Of a stretch of 64,000 nucleotides of DNA, positions 62,001-64,000 are shown piece after piece. The stretch is from Perca fluviatilis. Taxonomy: Eukaryota > Chordata > Actinopteri > Perciformes > Percidae. The notes beneath the pieces are model-generated. The model was not told the origin of the DNA. It searched no databases and saw only the letters and a list, made by a program, of their open reading frames with translations. A program made the translations under genes and the position numbers. Location of the stretch: positions 10,716,085-10,780,084 of the forward strand of contig NC_053116.1 in the NCBI RefSeq assembly GCF_010015445.1. Direction: 5' to 3'. Position 1 is the first letter of the stretch. Every line of letters begins with the position of its first letter.

Positions 62001-63798
62001 TATCTATCGTGATCTTTTGTGTGTGACGATTTTAGAATCAATTCTTTTCATTCATCTTATGTACTTCTTTACAAATTATATAATTGTCAGACTGACTGAC
62101 GTGATTTACATTGTTCTTAGAAAACAATTAGTTTTTAGAAATGTCTCATAAGATTTTGATTCAACAAGGTGCTGGAAGCATTCTTTAGAAATGTTGGCCC
62201 ATATTGGTAGGATAGCATCCCCCACACCATTACACAGGGATTAATGTTCTCCGTCGCTACGACGGATTTCTGTCAATTTGATTTTAGAAATGCCATATCT
62301 GAGATCGATGCAGATCCCATGAGAAAAAAATGGGGGGGGGGCCCTTAAAAGTCTTGAATAACGTTCACAAAGTTACACATTTCGTTTACAAAGGTCTTAA
62401 ATTATGTCTTGTCCTTTATAGGATGAAATAAACCGTAACGTGCTACTAACAAGCTAACGTTAGCTCGTGGGTTAGAAAGGGCTAAGTGTCTGAAGGTCTG
62501 GCCAGAGATGTGGACCAGCTGGCGGACGAGGCTGAGAGCAATGTGGCGGAGGTTAGCACAACAAGCAGATCGGCGTGCAAGTCAGTAGCCATGATACGAT
62601 ATTATCTCCATACTTGTATCAAGATACAATATTATTGGGATTTTAATCATATTGCGATATTCTGCAATATATTGCAATTTATTATCTGAAATCAATTGAT
62701 TTTGTTACTTTAGTACAGGGGTCAGCAACCCTTCCAATTAAAAGAGCCATTTTTGGCCCAAAATAATTCAAAGAAATCTGAAATCTATGATTCTTATAAT
62801 GAAGGTAACTAAGTCTATTTAAGTGTAAATCAGCCTATCAACATGACTAATAGGGCATTCATTAATATGGTGAGGTTTGTTGCCTTTTGAGAGTGACATA
62901 TCTAATTTTCTGAACAATGCAATGTAATTGACAATTTAGTTATAGAAAAGCTGCTTTGATATTTTTGAACCAATACTTCATGTATCACCATTTGTGAAGG
63001 ACTTTCCATGGCCTTTTTACTCATTACAATCTCCTGAACTGCCACAAAACCAGCAACACTAGTGAGAGTTTGGAGATTTAAACAAATTCATAAAAGTACA
63101 TTTGCTCTGCTTTCTGCAGCAGTTTTGATATTTTTCTTTTAGTTGATGCATAGTTTCGTTGACTGAAATGTAAGCCTAAATGAAGAATGTAAGAATGACT
63201 TTAGGCCTACAAACTACACACTAAATACAACTTAAAATGCAAAACAAAAAATAACCATTATTCACTTCCATATAACTCTTTGTCAAAAGGAGCCACTGGA
63301 GAAGGGCTAAAGAGCCTACCTCTGCTCTAGTACCAACAAGTTAAATACTGATATGCAATTTATATAATAAAAGATTGATACTTGGCTTCTGCCATGAAAA
63401 ATATGGCGATACTAAGCTTTATTTTTTTTTTTCCCTGATCCCTACAACACATTAGATTCTTTGTCCTTTTTTTCAAGTAAATTTGTTGCCACAGTCTGTG
63501 CAGAGCCTGACATAAATACATAGGTACATTAATACATTATACACCACAACATGACTACATGATACTTGCACATTTATACACACAGCACCTACACACACGA
63601 CCATTACCGATGTGTTTTGGTGAGTGATGTTATGGCAGCTATAGCCATTACCAAACAGTTTATCATAATGACTGACCCTGGTAAATCAAAGTCATTTTAA
63701 TTCATTTGTTTTTTAACAGTAGCAGATTAGCACCACTGTTTGACACAATTCTGTCCTTATTGTTTTTTACAGATAATTATGACATAAGTTGGCTATAG
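50022..63798 (+). CDS. Copy B: complement regulator-like protein, four CCP domains, predicted without membrane anchor
   Basis: Exons: 50022-50079, 50534-50722, 52083-52182, 52430-52506, 52596-52772, 52915-53094, 55695-55751, 63773-63819. All keep GT/AG junctions and the phases of copy A. The first seven exons are intact and give a signal peptide (1-19), CCP1-CCP4 (to about residue 260) and a shorter Thr stalk (261-279). Exon 8 has 47 bases where copy A has 48, and this shift gives a TAG at 63796-63798 before the membrane span, so the predicted product is about 287 residues and soluble. Compared with A, the CCP region differs at about 26 residues, with few silent changes. New features are NGS in CCP3, NST in CCP4 and an extra Cys in CCP4. 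It may be a secreted regulator, a pseudogene, or use another downstream exon beyond the window. Confidence 0.78.
50089..50421. mobile_element. hAT-like element in intron 1 of copy B
   Basis: Flanked by the exact 8-bp repeat AGTGGCAG, left ending about 50089 and right at about 50420-50428. The interior is rich in 'ggcccgagcccgac' and 'gtcgggttcgggc' motifs. Copy A carries a different hAT-like element at virtually the same position. Confidence 0.75.
50534..50722 (+). CDS. Copy B exon: CCP1
   Basis: Same limits and length (189) as copy A. Nine base differences counted by eye, seven changing the residue (R-K, A-G, E-D, D-E, A-P, I-S, K-T). All four Cys and the Trp are kept. Confidence 0.87.
50888..52023. 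mobile_element. TIR element with CTACTCGACTC-type tips, carrying repeat G
   Basis: Left 'gctctactctactcgactcg' and right 'gcgagtagagtcgaggcgag…taatggaaaatcgcc' are related inverted ends, with further inverted matches ('ttttccattgcaggt' and 'accatgtaatggaaaa'). It sits in the CCP1-CCP2 intron of copy B only, and replaces about 25 bases present in copy A. Repeat G copy 2 (51088-51800) lies inside. Confidence 0.7.
51088..51800 (+). repeat. Dispersed repeat G, copy 2
   Basis: Near-identical to 4597-5335, with a short extra block 'gcgccccctatat' near 51709. The 85-codon open frame (51310-51567) is again uninterrupted. Confidence 0.85.
52083..52182 (+). CDS. Copy B exon: CCP2, first half
   Basis: 100 bases, as in copy A. 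Four differences, three changing residues (S-F, Q-H, K-N). Donor ACCGG|GTTAGT kept. Confidence 0.87.
52430..52506 (+). CDS. Copy B exon: CCP2, second half
   Basis: 77 bases, as in copy A. All four differences change residues (N-Y, A-G, R-S, E-V). Cys and Trp kept. Confidence 0.86.
52596..52772 (+). CDS. Copy B exon: CCP3
   Basis: 177 bases. Changes include D-G, A-V, S-N, S-I, S-A and M-L at the junction, and one silent. S-N creates LNGS, an N-glycosylation sequon absent in copy A. Confidence 0.87.
52915..53094 (+). CDS. Copy B exon: CCP4
   Basis: 180 bases. Changes F-Y, R-N (creating YNST, a sequon), K-E, R-C, T-S, L-S. The new Cys (EGGCSLTC) gives five cysteines in this domain instead of four. 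Confidence 0.87.
53095..55694 (+). other. Copy B intron between CCP4 and stalk exons
   Basis: Shorter than in copy A and without the solo LTR. A block at 53660-53800 is an inverted relative of 49369-49490 (with 'cagccgttctgcagt' type motifs). No exon is seen; from about 55337 it is homologous to copy A downstream of the LTR. Confidence 0.6.
55695..55751 (+). CDS. Copy B exon: Thr/Pro-rich stalk, short form
   Basis: 57 bases; encodes RITPSPKPTTTTHSPPKTP. Acceptor tttttgcag, donor G|GTAAAA, phase kept. Confidence 0.82.
55975..56547 (-). repeat. Repeat F, left arm of large inverted repeat
   Basis: Inverse of 58537-59108 over about 570 bases with few differences. Both arms carry the same short open frame (56509-56252 and 58573-58758), which is broken in the second. 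Confidence 0.88.
56874..57036 (+). mobile_element. Tol2-like hAT end
   Basis: Tip CAGAGGTGGAAGACTTACTC followed by 'gcagtaaaagtagaaaaaac' and 'accaaaagtaaaagtgg' motifs. The right end is not found. Confidence 0.55.
57176..58425. mobile_element. TIR element (TAGGGTGACCAGA tips)
   Basis: Tips TAGGGTGACCAGATTTCCCGG and the inverse CGTCTGGTCACCCTA, 1.25 kb apart, with CCGGGAC motifs next to both. No transposase frame. Confidence 0.8.
58448..59108 (+). repeat. Repeat F, second copy (right arm)
   Basis: Inverse of 55975-56547 and of about 59912-59995 joined, so this copy shows repeat F as it was before the hAT-like insertion. Confidence 0.85.
59109..59665 (-). repeat. Dispersed repeat G, copy 3 (inverted)
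   Basis: Reverse complement of 4597-5250 and 51088-51760, with small deletions that break the 85-codon frame. Confidence 0.85.
61173..63772 (+). other. Copy B intron before exon 8
   Basis: Homologous to copy A at 61173-61315 and from about 62590 on. The part between (about 61320-62580) differs from copy A and contains a 'ggggtgggaaaaaatc' repeat end near 61978. The old hAT repeat (62713 onward) is shared with copy A. No exon is recognised. Confidence 0.6.
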
Positions 63799-63819
63799 GC
63801 TTGGGTGTAACTGTTCTTG
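63773..63819 (+). CDS. Copy B exon 8: frameshifted start of membrane span
   Basis: Acceptor ttttttacag, donor G|GTAAGT as in copy A, but 47 bases against 48. In phase it reads D-N-Y-D-I-S-W-L then TAG at 63796-63798. The following bases still match the copy A codons for AIGLGVTV in the shifted frame. Only one AG lies in the acceptor region, so an alternative acceptor does not obviously rescue it. Confidence 0.8.
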
Positions 63820-64000
63820 GTAAGTTTCAACTTCATCTTTGTACAGTAGATCAAGATTGTAAAGCGGTAACGTTGACCCAAATGAGATCATGATGCCCTT
63901 ACAAGAACCACATGGTCATACTACAGTAGATATGGTGTTCTGGAGAGGGCATTATGTTCTCATTTGGGTCAAAAAATACCATACGAATGTATTAATGGCT

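Overview
The window is vertebrate DNA, most likely from a ray-finned (teleost) fish. The evidence is spliced exons with GT/AG junctions, long CA/GT microsatellites, and a transposon mix typical of fish: L2 and L1/Tx1-like LINEs, Tc1, many hAT-like elements, TTAA-flanked elements and a solo LTR. There are no prokaryote-style operons, CRISPR arrays, or rRNA or tRNA genes that I can support.

The only host genes I can support are two tandem, same-strand copies of a complement-regulator-like gene (RCA family, CD46/CD55/Tecrem-like). Each copy has a signal peptide, four CCP/Sushi domains (CCP2 split over two exons), a Thr/Pro-rich stalk and, in copy A, a transmembrane segment. Copy A has coding exons from 14884 to 25819 plus an unresolved last exon. 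Copy B has coding exons from 50022 to 63819 and runs off the right edge. Both have a matching conserved upstream block (about 3538-3905 and 43121-43460) that ends in a splice-donor-like site and may be a non-coding first exon. The duplication period is about 35-40 kb, depending on which transposons have since inserted in each copy.

In copy B the exon matching the start of the transmembrane segment lacks one base, which puts a stop codon just before the membrane anchor. If exons are joined as in copy A, copy B would encode a soluble four-CCP protein of about 287 residues, or it is a decaying pseudogene. Hand comparison of the CCP exons shows many more amino-acid-changing than silent differences. 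Copy B has also gained two N-glycosylation sequons and one extra cysteine.

Layout: 1-370 hAT-like end; 371-1961 degraded L1/Tx1-like LINE 3' end; 1965-2611 AT-rich minisatellite; 3538-3905 putative 5' exon block of copy A; 3940-14210 nested repeats, including a nearly full-length L1/Tx1-like LINE with a 16-bp target duplication (5403-10116); 14311-25819 copy A, with a hAT carrying a Tc1 in intron 1 and a solo LTR in the stalk intron; 26740-30655 minus-strand L2 LINE; 31511-33431 TTAA element; 34500-35545 second minisatellite; 35545-37795 broken hAT transposase; 37931-42380 hAT-like element with very long GT/CA tracts nearby; 43121-64000 copy B with many private insertions. Comparing the copies gives empty sites for many insertions, so the relative order of duplication and transposition can be read directly.
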